The notes: a model not told the origin generated them from the sequence alone. DNA of 53,467 bases from Rhodospirillales bacterium (GCA_012960465.1 DUBF01000193.1:1-53467); one strand, 5' to 3'. Counted from the first letter of the stretch, positions 17,326 to 26,168 are shown. A program made the numbers and translations.

Positions 17326-17993
17326 ATAAACCAAAAACAACAGTCAGACGTACATTAATTGCGCGTAACGATACTACTGTCCTTCAATTTCTTAGTCTCT
17401 ATCTTCTTGTCCTGGCATTTTTCATATTATTGGTCACTATTTCAACGGTTGATAAGAAGAAAGTTGAGGCTGTTGTAGATAGTATTAAATCAGATGCTGA
17501 GCAGGATAAGAGAGAATCTGGCCCCATTTTAGCGGGGCAGGTTTTCCAGGATAAAACTACTGAATTATTTGCAACTGCATTGGGTGTCCAAAAAATTGAA
17601 ATTATGCAGTTAGGTAAAATCATGCGAATTCAAATGACAGCGGATGCTCTTTTTGAGCCAGAAAAAGCTATAATTAAAAAATCTAAGCAGCCGCTTATTG
17701 ATCGCGTGATTGCTGCGTTAAGCAGTCGCCCATCGGGATATCAATTTGATATGGAGTTTGTTATTGGAAGTGCGTACTCGTCCGGACGGAATTTGCCAAC
17801 TCAGCAATCTCTGGAAATGCGCCGAGCTGGGGCATTCGTCCGTGAAATGCTGAGCAGGGGTGCGCCTCCTGATGCGGTTTCGATTGGAATGGGACATATT
17901 GAGAAGGGGCAGGTGGTAATGTGGTTTTATGTGAGGTCCCCTAACGACGCTAAAAAATTTTATAAGCGCTTAATTGCGCCGCCTGAAGAGTAG
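17322..17993 (+). CDS. MotB-like protein 1 (OmpA/MotB fold, no stator Asp)
   Basis: A 223-residue inner-membrane protein with one N-terminal helix (TVLQFLSLYLLVLAFFILLV, about residues 19-42), a linker, and a C-terminal domain with the layout of the peptidoglycan-binding OmpA/MotB fold (LGKIMRIQMTADALFEPEKA, then LEMRRAGAFVREMLSRGAPP). The helix resembles that of MotB, but the proton-binding Asp of MotB is absent. It therefore cannot be a classical proton-conducting MotB alone. The 3-prime neighbour is a second MotB-like gene that has the Asp, six bases later. The two may form a mixed assembly. Confidence 0.75.
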   Translation: MNKPKTTVRRTLIARNDTTVLQFLSLYLLVLAFFILLVTISTVDKKKVEAVVDSIKSDAEQDKRESGPILAGQVFQDKTTELFATALGVQKIEIMQLGKIMRIQMTADALFEPEKAIIKKSKQPLIDRVIAALSSRPSGYQFDMEFVIGSAYSSGRNLPTQQSLEMRRAGAFVREMLSRGAPPDAVSIGMGHIEKGQVVMWFYVRSPNDAKKFYKRLIAPPEE

Positions 17994-17999
17994 TTGCTA

Positions 18000-18719
18000 A
18001 TGACTGAAACAAAACTCCATTCGTCCGGGTCCGGGTCTAGTGGTACATCGTCCGTTTGGCTAGTAATATTTGCTGATCTTGTAGCTTTGTTACTGACCTT
18101 TTTTGTCATGCTTTTCTCAATGTCTAATGTTTCAGTTGAAAGCTGGCAAAAGATGGTCGACGCTTTGACCGACGCCTTAAATCCTACTAGTGAAGAAAAG
18201 GTTGATACTGCACCCGATGTTAAAACGAATATTGATTTAGTTTTTCGTCGGCAAGCTATAAATCTTGATTACTTGCGGGCAGTTTTTGAACAAAAGGTCA
18301 TTAAGAATAAAGCTTTGAAGGGTAGCCAACTCACTTTGCTTGAGGATCGTTTAGTCGTATCCTTGCCGGGCTCTCTTCTCTTTGGGCCTAACTCAGCAAT
18401 TTTAAAGAAAACAGCTAAAGACCCATTATTTACCTTAGGGGGTCTTTTAGGGAATGTTGAGAATCAACTTGGTGTAAACGGATACGCAGATGAAAATAAT
18501 TTTGAAGGAACAAAATATAAATCAAATTGGGAGTTGTCATTAGCGCGATCAATTTCCGTTGGAAATGCTTTTCGTCAGGCAGGGTATTCCGGGGAATTAT
18601 TGAATTTTGGTTATGGCAATGCTCACAACCCTTATTTAAAAAACGCGACTGATGATCAACGTAGAATTTTGTCTCGGCGGATAGATATAGTAATATTAGA
18701 ATCAGGTGGTGATAAGTAG
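18000..18719 (+). CDS. MotB-like flagellar stator protein 2
   Basis: A 239-residue stator B subunit homologue. The single membrane helix reads WLVIFADLVALLLTFFVMLF and carries the Asp at the MotB proton-binding position (residue 26 from this ATG). The C-terminal OmpA-like domain is recognisable (GYADENNFEGTKYKSNWELS, then LARSISVGNAFRQAG and RRIDIVILE). ATG at 18000 is preferred; TTG at 17994 is a possible earlier start. A motA gene is not in the window. Its stop codon overlaps the GTG of the next gene by one base. Confidence 0.85.
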   Translation: MTETKLHSSGSGSSGTSSVWLVIFADLVALLLTFFVMLFSMSNVSVESWQKMVDALTDALNPTSEEKVDTAPDVKTNIDLVFRRQAINLDYLRAVFEQKVIKNKALKGSQLTLLEDRLVVSLPGSLLFGPNSAILKKTAKDPLFTLGGLLGNVENQLGVNGYADENNFEGTKYKSNWELSLARSISVGNAFRQAGYSGELLNFGYGNAHNPYLKNATDDQRRILSRRIDIVILESGGDK

Positions 18720-21700
18720 TGGTCATTGTTAAGCAATTGATTAAATTTTTGAATATTTTTGGTGCCTTTATCCCAAAATTGATTGGAGGCTTAGCCATAG
18801 TCGCTGTTATTATTTATGCGCCTGCAGCTATAGCAGATCCCGTGACCGCTCGGGGCAGTGAGCGTGATGGTATTGCTCGTATGTCCTTTACCTGGCCAAT
18901 TCCGGTTCCTTTCTTAGCGAGAGTACAAAATAAGGAAATAGTTATTCAATTTGCTCGGCCTGCCGAAGGTGATTTTAATAAGATGGTTAAGGCGTTGAAC
19001 AAGTATATTCGCCCCCCTCGAGTGCAGAACGGGGGTAGGGTGCTGATATTTCCGTTGGTTGGAAATTTTGATCTTAACTATTTTTCGCGGGGTAGGACCG
19101 TTGTTGTTGAAGTTATTGATCCAAATCCAGCGAAAGAAGTTACAAAAGCTTCAAAACCGCAATCTGGGACATCGCAATCTCCGCGCGCAATAGAGCGGGT
19201 TGCCGTTCGCGTCGGTAGGCATAGTACATATAGTCGCATTGTATTTGATTGGAAAAAGCGCGTTGCCTACAAAGTTGTTAAGCAACGTAATTTAGTGACG
19301 GTAACTTTTGCCAAACCAGCTAATATTATTGTTACGGCCTTGAACAAAACTGGATTGGCTAATGTTAGGGGTGCAAAAGCGCAAATTGCGGGTAATGCAA
19401 CGATCGTTGGACTTTCAGTGACTTCAACATCTGAGCTTAAGCATTTTAGGAATGGCACAAAGGTTATCATTGATGTGTTAAATTCAACAGGTCCAGATGA
19501 TGCCCCCCCAATATCAACGCTCGTTCCAAAAATTTTAGCCGCCCAAAAAACTCTGGCTAAAGTAAATCAAAAGCCAGCTAAAAATGTAAGTATCAAGTCT
19601 AAACCGGGTAGCGGAAAATCATTAAATTCTATAAAAATTGGGGGTAAAGTTACAAACAATGAAATCCGTGGCAATCAAAAGCTGGTAGACGTCAACTGTC
19701 CAAAAACAAAGTCAACAAAGTTTAAGTCAGCAACTTTGCGCCTTGATTGGCCGACGCCTGTTGCAGCAGCCGTTTTCCGCCGAGCCGGCAACTTGTGGAT
19801 GATTTTCAACAAACCGTCAAAATTTAATATTTGTAAGCTTAAGGATCAGGGAGGTGGAATACTCAAATCAATTGTACAAGAGGCGTCCGACCGTGCCACC
19901 ATATTACGTTTGGTAACCGCAACCGGTTTTAATCCGATTATACGTCGTAATGGTTTTGCCTGGATTTTTGATTTTAAAAAACAACCTTTAAAACCGCAAA
20001 CGGTGATTAATATAAAATCAGACATGTCATCGCCACGGGGATCTATCTTGACCGCTTCTATTAGGGATGTCGGTGACGCAATCCCTTTTAAGGACACGAA
20101 GGTCTACGATAATTTATTTGTTGTGCCCGTTATACCTCTAGGTCATGGCATTAACAAGAAATTCAGGTATTCGCAATTAAATATATTGCCGACGGCTCAA
20201 GGTGTCGTGATACAACCTAATATTGATGATTTGCGGGTGCGTTCTACCAAGATTGGAGTGGAAATCTCAGCAGTTAGTAATTTGGCACTTTCTGCAATGA
20301 GAAACAAAAAAGAGGCGAGTACAACATTTGGAAAAGGAAATGCACTTTCTAGAATTATTAATGCCAAAGCCTGGCGCAAAATGCGACGCCAGAAACCTGC
20401 GGAATTTTATAAATTACGCCGTGAGAAGTTAGACCGTGTTACTAAAACAAAAGGGGCCAATAAAATGAAAGCACGGCTGGATATGGCATTATTCTTATTC
20501 GGAAACGGGTATGGTTTTGAGGCAAATGGTGTTCTTAAACTCATCAAGCCAAAGACTTCAGATGTAGCAGCAAATCGGCAGTATCGTTTTCTACAAGGTG
20601 CAACAGATTTTCTCATGGGACGTTATAAGGATTCTCTGAAAGCTCTGATGCATCCAAGCATGTTCGGTAACGATGAGGGCGAATTTTGGCGTGCTGCAGC
20701 AAAAGTAGCGGCAGGTGAAGATATTTTGAATGCTGCTAAGACTTTGAATGCCAAAGGTGATGTGTTTAGGGCTTATCCGAGAGAGATTAAGATGAAACTT
20801 GGTATTCGGACGGCTGAAGCCGCTATCATAGCTGGAGATATTAAGTCGGGAATTAAATACCTAGGTATGCTTGCAAAAGAAGAGCCACGACCTAAGGAAA
20901 TAGATCAATTAGCTTTCATGGAAGGTGCCTTGAAGCAAATGCAGGGAAATTTCCCGGGAGCAATAAAAGCTTGGGAAGAGGTTGAAAAAGGTGAGCACCG
21001 TCCTAGTGTCGCGAAGGCAGTTATGTCTCGCACAGATTTACAATTGACCAAAAAAGACATAAAGAAAAAGGACGTAATCAAAGAGTTGGAAAATCTTCGC
21101 TTTGCATGGCGTGGCGGGGAGTTTGAGTTTTCCTTGCTTCGTAAACTTGGGGGTCTTTATTTAGATGTTGGTGAATATCGTAAAGGATTGCGGACATTGC
21201 GTACCGTAGTCTCCAATTTTAGAGGCAATCCAGATGCAGGTAAAATAACGCAGAAAATGGAGGCAGCTTTCATAGATTTATATTTGAATGGTGCTGCCGA
21301 TAAAATACCACCTGTACGTTCACTTGCGTTATTTGAAGAATTTAAAGAGCTTACGCCCTCGGGAAAGAAAGGTGATGAACTAATACAGAAGCTAGCCGAT
21401 AGATTGGCAGCGGTGGATTTGCTGGGAAAAGCAGCTAAGCTTCTTGAACAGCAGATTGAGTTTAGGTTGACAGGTATAGAAAAGGCTCGAGTTGGAGCAC
21501 AATTAGCAACGCTCTATATCCTTGATAAAAAACCAGCGAAGGCTTTAGAGACATTAAAAGAAACAAATTTCATTGGGCAGCCTAGTTCAATTTCTAAGGA
21601 GCGGCGGCTTTTGAATGCACGTTCCTTGATAGACCTAAAACGCCGTGTTGATGCATTAGTGCCTCTAGAAGATGATGAAAGTAGAGAAGCTGATCTCCTA

Positions 21701-22072
21701 AGATCTGAAATATACTGGGGGAAAAACTGGCCAAAGGCAGCAAAGACTTTACAGCGACTGATGGTTTCAACCGGGGTAGCACCTGGTCGTAAGCTTAATG
21801 AGAAACAGGCACAATTTGTTCTAAATTTTGGAGTTGCCCTTGCTTATGGTGGGAATAACCGGGGGATAACCCGCCTCAGCAGAGATTATTTGAAAGAAAT
21901 GGACGCAACGTCTTTCAAAGATGCTTTTCGTCTTATAGCAAGTCCTGATAATATTGGTTTAATTGATTATCGAACCGTAGCGAGCCGAGTTAAAACCGTT
22001 AGTAATTTTAAGAATTTCATGTCGACTTATCGTAAACGTTTGAAGGCGGGAAATTTAAGCCAAGTGAATTAA
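18719..22072 (+). CDS. Large periplasmic protein with AMIN-like repeats and TPR-like helices
   Basis: A 1117-residue protein starting at a GTG that overlaps the motB-like stop codon. It has an N-terminal signal/anchor (about residues 18-39, likely cut after Ala39). The N-terminal half holds at least three beta-rich repeats with a similar core (ARMSFTWPIPVPFLARVQNK, YSRIVFDWKKRVAYKVVKQR, LRLDWPTPVAAAVFRRAGNL) that look AMIN-like. The C-terminal half (about residues 560-1090) is helical with a TPR/Sel1-like pattern. I do not recognise it as a named flagellar protein. Its place at the end of the stator operon suggests a periplasmic scaffold around the motor, similar in idea to MotC. This is an inference. 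Confidence 0.8.
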   Translation: MVIVKQLIKFLNIFGAFIPKLIGGLAIVAVIIYAPAAIADPVTARGSERDGIARMSFTWPIPVPFLARVQNKEIVIQFARPAEGDFNKMVKALNKYIRPPRVQNGGRVLIFPLVGNFDLNYFSRGRTVVVEVIDPNPAKEVTKASKPQSGTSQSPRAIERVAVRVGRHSTYSRIVFDWKKRVAYKVVKQRNLVTVTFAKPANIIVTALNKTGLANVRGAKAQIAGNATIVGLSVTSTSELKHFRNGTKVIIDVLNSTGPDDAPPISTLVPKILAAQKTLAKVNQKPAKNVSIKSKPGSGKSLNSIKIGGKVTNNEIRGNQKLVDVNCPKTKSTKFKSATLRLDWPTPVAAAVFRRAGNLWMIFNKPSKFNICKLKDQGGGILKSIVQEASDRATILRLVTATGFNPIIRRNGFAWIFDFKKQPLKPQTVINIKSDMSSPRGSILTASIRDVGDAIPFKDTKVYDNLFVVPVIPLGHGINKKFRYSQLNILPTAQGVVIQPNIDDLRVRSTKIGVEISAVSNLALSAMRNKKEASTTFGKGNALSRIINAKAWRKMRRQKPAEFYKLRREKLDRVTKTKGANKMKARLDMALFLFGNGYGFEANGVLKLIKPKTSDVAANRQYRFLQGATDFLMGRYKDSLKALMHPSMFGNDEGEFWRAAAKVAAGEDILNAAKTLNAKGDVFRAYPREIKMKLGIRTAEAAIIAGDIKSGIKYLGMLAKEEPRPKEIDQLAFMEGALKQMQGNFPGAIKAWEEVEKGEHRPSVAKAVMSRTDLQLTKKDIKKKDVIKELENLRFAWRGGEFEFSLLRKLGGLYLDVGEYRKGLRTLRTVVSNFRGNPDAGKITQKMEAAFIDLYLNGAADKIPPVRSLALFEEFKELTPSGKKGDELIQKLADRLAAVDLLGKAAKLLEQQIEFRLTGIEKARVGAQLATLYILDKKPAKALETLKETNFIGQPSSISKERRLLNARSLIDLKRRVDALVPLEDDESREADLLRSEIYWGKNWPKAAKTLQRLMVSTGVAPGRKLNEKQAQFVLNFGVALAYGGNNRGITRLSRDYLKEMDATSFKDAFRLIASPDNIGLIDYRTVASRVKTVSNFKNFMSTYRKRLKAGNLSQVN

Positions 22073-22076
22073 ACAG

Positions 22077-22859
22077 TCACGTACCTAAAGCGCCGAAGCT
22101 TTGTACTAAACTGCCAACGATTAAAAACCAACCATCGACTAGTACAAAGAAAATTATTTTAAATGGAAGTGCTATTATTATCGGCGGTAACATCATCATT
22201 CCCATGGACATAAGTACCGAAGCAACGACCATATCGATAACCAGAAAAGGAATAAAGACAAGAAAACCAATTTCGAAGGCACGCCTGAGTTCACTAATGA
22301 TGAATGCTGGTATTAAAACTTTGATGGGCACCTCGTCACGCGTTGCTAAGGGTTGAGTGTTTGCGACGTCCATAAATAACTGCAAATCTTCATCACGAAC
22401 AAATTTTAACATAAAGTTATGCAAAGGCTTAAGACTTTTTTTAAACGCTTCTTTTTCATCAATCTGTCCATCAATATAAGGGCGAACTCCTTGATCCCAA
22501 GCGGCTTCAAACGTTGGTGACATAATAAAGAATGTGAGAAAAAGTGCTAGGGCCATTAAAACTTGATTCGGAGGAGTTTGTTGTGCGCCCATGGCCGTTC
22601 GTAGAAATGACAACACAATGACTATCCGGATGAATGAGGTGGTCATGACGAGGATCGATGGTGCTAAGGCCATTACCGTAACTAACAAGAAAAGCTGAAT
22701 GAGGCGTTCTGTTGCTGTCGGCCCACCTTCTCCCAAATCGAGCGAGAATGCTTGGGCAAATACTGGGTCTGCCAGAACAAGTCCGCCCATAATGGCCGTG
22801 CTAAAACGTATTAACAAAGCCCATTTTTTATGCAGGTTATGTTCTAAAGGATTAGTCAT
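22077..22859 (-). CDS. fliP: Flagellar type III export protein FliP
   Basis: An export-gate membrane protein, 260 residues. It has a cleavable signal peptide (to about residue 36), as FliP usually does, and four membrane helices. The family motifs are clear (ILVMTTSFIRIVIVLSFLRT, then PPNQVLMALALFLTFFIMSP and RRAFEIGFLVFIPFLVIDMV). The start overlaps the end of fliO by 8 bases. It ends only 4 bases from the convergent TPR gene. Confidence 0.97.
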   Translation of the reverse strand: MTNPLEHNLHKKWALLIRFSTAIMGGLVLADPVFAQAFSLDLGEGGPTATERLIQLFLLVTVMALAPSILVMTTSFIRIVIVLSFLRTAMGAQQTPPNQVLMALALFLTFFIMSPTFEAAWDQGVRPYIDGQIDEKEAFKKSLKPLHNFMLKFVRDEDLQLFMDVANTQPLATRDEVPIKVLIPAFIISELRRAFEIGFLVFIPFLVIDMVVASVLMSMGMMMLPPIIIALPFKIIFFVLVDGWFLIVGSLVQSFGALGT

Positions 22860-23217
22860 CTTCTTTTTTAATCCTTATATGATCGTGGATTTTATCCATG
22901 ATTTTAGATGGAGCGGGTGTACTTTGGTTTGATTTTTGTGCAAAATTGACGGGTATGTTGTCTTTAATTAAAAGTTCCGTCGCGCCGCCTAAAAGCAGCA
23001 TATAGTCTTTATCATCGCACCGTATTAAAACGATCCTCCGTTTAGCATCGACTTGCATGCTTTCAATAACAGATAACCGGGAACCCTTGCCGCGGCGCAT
23101 TGGCCCTCGATTACCCATACCAAATTTTTTGGCTATTAGCGCAAAACCGCCAATCAGGCCTATAACAAATAGGAGTGCGAAAAAAAATTTAAAATAACTA
23201 ACGGAGTCAATTTCCAT
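22852..23217 (-). CDS. fliO: Flagellar biosynthesis protein FliO
   Basis: A 121-residue single-pass membrane protein that helps FliP assemble. The membrane helix is at about residues 7-28. The FliO domain follows (RLSVIESMQVDAKRRIVLIR, then CDDKDYMLLLGGATELLIKD). The tail is short and polar. The overlap with fliP and the gene order support the call. Confidence 0.88.
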   Translation of the reverse strand: MEIDSVSYFKFFFALLFVIGLIGGFALIAKKFGMGNRGPMRRGKGSRLSVIESMQVDAKRRIVLIRCDDKDYMLLLGGATELLIKDNIPVNFAQKSNQSTPAPSKIMDKIHDHIRIKKEDD

Positions 23218-23264
23218 TTTTTACATAACTTCTTGTTTATATTATCGGTTCTAAATATGATGAC

Positions 23265-23576
23265 TTAACTCTGATAGGCGGCAGTCGCAGTATTGGACGA
23301 TACTTTGGTTCCTGTAATTAAGCTGTTGTGTTGGTTATCAATTTCTTTTGCCAAGCTATCAAGATCACCTAACAAGGTTTTAACTGTTCCTATTAATTTA
23401 TCTACTTCAGTATTTAAAAAATTACCGCATTGGCTCTCAATTAGAGAAAACAAATAACTTGCGCTTGCTTCTAGTTCCGAAACCTCAACAAAATGGCCGT
23501 CGTTAATTACGGCGCGCGATGTAGTGATGATATCTTGGAATGTATCAACTTGCTGTTGAATTTCTTTAATAGTCAT
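23265..23576 (-). CDS. Small helical protein of the fhlB-fliO-fliP unit, unknown
   Basis: A 103-residue soluble, acidic protein, predicted to be mostly helical with heptad-like spacing (about residues 1-85) and a Ser/Thr-rich tail. I do not recognise it. Its ATG shares a base with the stop codon of the fhlB gene, and it lies 47 bases before fliO, so it belongs to this export unit. Size and helix pattern would fit an export chaperone or regulator of the FliT/FlgN class, but no sequence motif confirms that. Confidence 0.7.
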   Translation of the reverse strand: MTIKEIQQQVDTFQDIITTSRAVINDGHFVEVSELEASASYLFSLIESQCGNFLNTEVDKLIGTVKTLLGDLDSLAKEIDNQHNSLITGTKVSSNTATAAYQS

Positions 23577-23983
23577 TACTCGCTCTCCTTTAAATCGTCT
23601 ATTGGTATTTCCCCGCTGTTTGCCCGATAGAGGTATGCTAGAATTTCGGCGACGGCTGCAAATGCTTCAATTGGAATTTCACTATCTACATCAATGGCCG
23701 AAAGCACTTCTACAAGATCCGCATCTTCACGAACCTTAATGTTGTTAGCCCAGGCAATTTGAAGAATTTGTTCGGCAAAGGTACCCTGGCCAGAAGCAAC
23801 GACGCGAGGCTTTGTAAGGCTTTGGCTCGTGTCTTTAATTGCTACAGCCTTTTTTCTCACTTGAGAACCTTCAATATTTTTAGGCTCTTCTTTGGCTTCA
23901 ACCCCATCGACAATATCGACGTTTTCGCCGCGGTTATTCTTGTTAATGTCAGATTTTAGGGGGCCATTTTTTGGCTTCACCAC
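23576..23983 (-). CDS. FhlB: FlhB C-terminal-like protein without the NPTH site
   Basis: A 135-residue soluble protein whose C-terminal 75 residues match the cytoplasmic domain of FlhB after the cleavage site (GTFAEQILQIAWANNIKVRE, then SEIPIEAFAAVAEILAYLYR). The full FlhB of this window shows the parallel GVDSLAMRIREIAEENDIPI and EEIPTEHYHAVAEVIGYVFR. The autocleavage motif NPTH is absent; KKAVAI stands in its place. The N-terminal 50 residues are polar and charged. FhlB proteins like this are known as possible stand-ins for the FlhB C-terminal half in substrate switching. It is the first gene of the fhlB-orf-fliO-fliP unit. Confidence 0.85.
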   Translation of the reverse strand: MVKPKNGPLKSDINKNNRGENVDIVDGVEAKEEPKNIEGSQVRKKAVAIKDTSQSLTKPRVVASGQGTFAEQILQIAWANNIKVREDADLVEVLSAIDVDSEIPIEAFAAVAEILAYLYRANSGEIPIDDLKESE

Positions 23984-24043
23984 TTAATTCTCACCACCAA
24001 TAATTGTTTATACTTTAATTAAATGCAGTGTGGTTGAACAAGC

Positions 24044-24058
24044 TTAAAAAGCTATTAA
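24044..24058. promoter_or_regulatory. Candidate CtrA site upstream of the fhlB-fliO-fliP unit
   Basis: TTAAAAAGCTATTAA is a perfect TTAA-N7-TTAA, the full CtrA box. It lies about 60 bases before the fhlB start codon, a position suited to a class II flagellar promoter. The region is AT-rich, so a chance match is possible. CckA, the kinase at the top of the CtrA phosphorelay, is encoded in this window. Confidence 0.5.
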
Positions 24059-24097
24059 GAAGATCAGTAAAAAATCTTAAATTAGCGCTATCGAGTA

Positions 24098-24994
24098 TTG
24101 ACTGAAAAACTTAACTCGGTCATCATGAAATTATGCAAACGATTGCATTTAATATTAATGTTAATTCCGCTGGAGCCCATAGTCATATCTGATTTATTAC
24201 ATGCATCTCCAACTTTGGACGAGCCACGTATCGAGGTAAATAGTCTGGGTAAACGCTATGGTGATTTGCAGGTGTTTAAAGACATAAATTTGACTTTCAG
24301 GGAACGAGAAATTGTTACGATCGTGGGACCATCTGGATGTGGCAAGACCACATTGTTGCGATGTATAGATGGGTTGATGCCTTCATCGGAAGGAGAAATC
24401 AGGATTGATAGTGATGTTGTGAGAAAACCCCGTGAAGGTGTGTCCATGGTATTTCAACATTTTGGTCTATTTCCGTGGAAAACGGTGTATCAGAATGTAG
24501 CGTATGGATTGAAACTCGCTGGGGTTCGTAAAACTGTAATTGCCGATAAGGTCCCATATTATACTAAACTGGTTGGTCTTGAAGGATTTGAAAACTCTTA
24601 TCCGTATCAGCTATCAGGTGGTATGCAACAACGATGTGGATTGGCACGGGCTTTGTCTATGGAACCAAGCGTTTTATTGATGGATGAACCTTTCGCTGCT
24701 GTTGATGCTCAAACACGAGAAATACTCCAATTTGAGCTTCTTCGTATTTGGGGTATGCGACCCATGACCATGATATTTGTTACACATTCAATCGAAGAAG
24801 CGGTATTGATGGGCGATCGTGTGGTTGTTTTAAAAGGCCGTCCAAGCAGTGTTTTTGAGGTGATAGATGTTAAATTACCAGGGCCACGATCCAGGGAAAC
24901 CCTTGCCCATCCGCGTTTCTCAGAAGTGAGGGAACATGTATGGAGTACCCTCATGGATGAGGTGCGTGCTGCGGAATTTGAGATAGAACGATAA
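24098..24994 (+). CDS. ABC transporter ATP-binding protein, NitT/TauT type
   Basis: The ATPase of an importer. Counting from TTG 24098, the Walker A motif GPSGCGKTT is at residues 77-85, the signature LSGGMQQR starts at 172, and Walker B (VLLMDEPF) starts at 192. The H-loop is in FVTHSIEEAV. The VFQHFGLFPWKTVYQNVAYG segment is typical of the nitrate/sulfonate/taurine subfamily. The true start is uncertain: ATG at 24125 and 24158 are in frame, no good ribosome site marks any of them, and the homology begins only at about residue 44. The binding-protein gene and two permeases follow. The substrate is not known. Confidence 0.92.
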   Translation: MTEKLNSVIMKLCKRLHLILMLIPLEPIVISDLLHASPTLDEPRIEVNSLGKRYGDLQVFKDINLTFREREIVTIVGPSGCGKTTLLRCIDGLMPSSEGEIRIDSDVVRKPREGVSMVFQHFGLFPWKTVYQNVAYGLKLAGVRKTVIADKVPYYTKLVGLEGFENSYPYQLSGGMQQRCGLARALSMEPSVLLMDEPFAAVDAQTREILQFELLRIWGMRPMTMIFVTHSIEEAVLMGDRVVVLKGRPSSVFEVIDVKLPGPRSRETLAHPRFSEVREHVWSTLMDEVRAAEFEIER

Positions 24995-25025
24995 TTAATT
25001 TACTTTAACTTTGGAGGTATTAAGA

Positions 25026-26081
25026 ATGATAAATAAAGAAAATAAACTAATTAAGTCTGTTGCAACAATTAGTGCTACATTAGGGTTCGTATTATTACTG
25101 GGAACAACCCAAATGGCGCGTGCGGCGGACAAGTTGTCAATCGCTCTTCCAGGTGTTCCTCCAGTTTTTTCAACGGCGTTTATTTATACTGCAAAGGGTG
25201 CTGGGTTCTATAAAAAGTATGGCCTAGATGTTAGGCTGCGGCCATTTAATTCAGGTGTCGCTGCAGCAAAAGCTGTTGTAAGTGGTGCGGTAGATATGTC
25301 CTTGTCACCCACGGCACCGGTAGCGCGAATGGTGTCAAATGCTGGAGTACCATTAGTTGGTATACATGGTATGGAAAAGCCAGATTGGGTTATCGGTTCC
25401 ATGGACCCCAGTAAAAACAAGTGTTCGGATCTAAAGGGCCAAGCTGTTGGAGTGGATAGCCCGCGTGGTGCTCGTTGGATTAATCTGCAAAACATGGTAC
25501 GTCCTTGTAAATTAATGCCGGATAAAAACATTAAGACTGTAAATTTGAGCTCAAATGTTGGCTCAGCAATGGTCGCAGGACAGTTAAAATTTGGTGTGTT
25601 GCACCTTGATGACGTGCCTGTCATTGAGCGAGAAAGTGGTAAAAAACTAACCATCGTTGCTGAAATTGAGAAAGCATCTCCTGGCACTCATTATTTGATG
25701 GTTGTTACAACCAAAAAGACGATGGCAAATCGACGTGATGTATTGGTCCGCGCAACTGCAGCGCATATCGAAGCTATTCGTTACATGTACGACCCAAAGA
25801 ATAATAAAGCTGTTGCGGGTTATGCAAAGGCGACGGGCCGAAAGCTTGGTGATGCCCAGAATGCCGTAAAAATATTCACAGATTTTAATTATTGGCCTAA
25901 TGGACATGTTGGGTTAAATGCAAAACGCCTTGCTAGAACTATTAAAATTCAAGTAATTGTGGGTAAGAAATCAAAAGGCAAAGGTGGCATCAAGCCAGGT
26001 AAAAAACCAGTATCTATTGCTGCTTTGACAGATGCTTCTATCTTTGCCGAAGCTATTGCATTGGTGAATAAAAGAAAATAA
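25026..26081 (+). CDS. ABC transporter substrate-binding protein, NMT1/TauA type
   Basis: A periplasmic binding protein, 351 residues. The start at 25026 has a GGAGG site eight bases upstream. The signal peptide ends at about ARA-AD (residues 31-35). The mature part opens with LSIALPGVPPVFSTAFIYTA and YKKYGLDVRLRPFNSGVAAA, as in NMT1/THI5-like and SsuA-like proteins that bind sulfonates, nitrate, pyrimidine precursors or other small anions. The residues seen do not decide between these ligands. It is 31 bases after the ATPase gene and is followed by a 34-bp palindrome before the permeases. Confidence 0.9.
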   Translation: MINKENKLIKSVATISATLGFVLLLGTTQMARAADKLSIALPGVPPVFSTAFIYTAKGAGFYKKYGLDVRLRPFNSGVAAAKAVVSGAVDMSLSPTAPVARMVSNAGVPLVGIHGMEKPDWVIGSMDPSKNKCSDLKGQAVGVDSPRGARWINLQNMVRPCKLMPDKNIKTVNLSSNVGSAMVAGQLKFGVLHLDDVPVIERESGKKLTIVAEIEKASPGTHYLMVVTTKKTMANRRDVLVRATAAHIEAIRYMYDPKNNKAVAGYAKATGRKLGDAQNAVKIFTDFNYWPNGHVGLNAKRLARTIKIQVIVGKKSKGKGGIKPGKKPVSIAALTDASIFAEAIALVNKRK

Positions 26082-26102
26082 AATTTTAAGAGTTACCCTC
26101 TG

Positions 26103-26140
26103 ATAGTATCCTTCAATTTAAATTGAAGGATACTATGTTT
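26103..26140 (+). terminator. 34-bp perfect palindrome inside the ABC operon
   Basis: Bases 26103-26136 are a perfect palindrome (half-site ATAGTATCCTTCAATTT), followed by GTTTTTTATTTTAT. It lies between the binding-protein gene and the first permease gene, so it probably acts as a partial terminator or 3-prime stabiliser giving more binding protein than permease. Confidence 0.75.
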
Positions 26141-26168
26141 TTTATTTTATCGGACAGCCGTATCTCAA

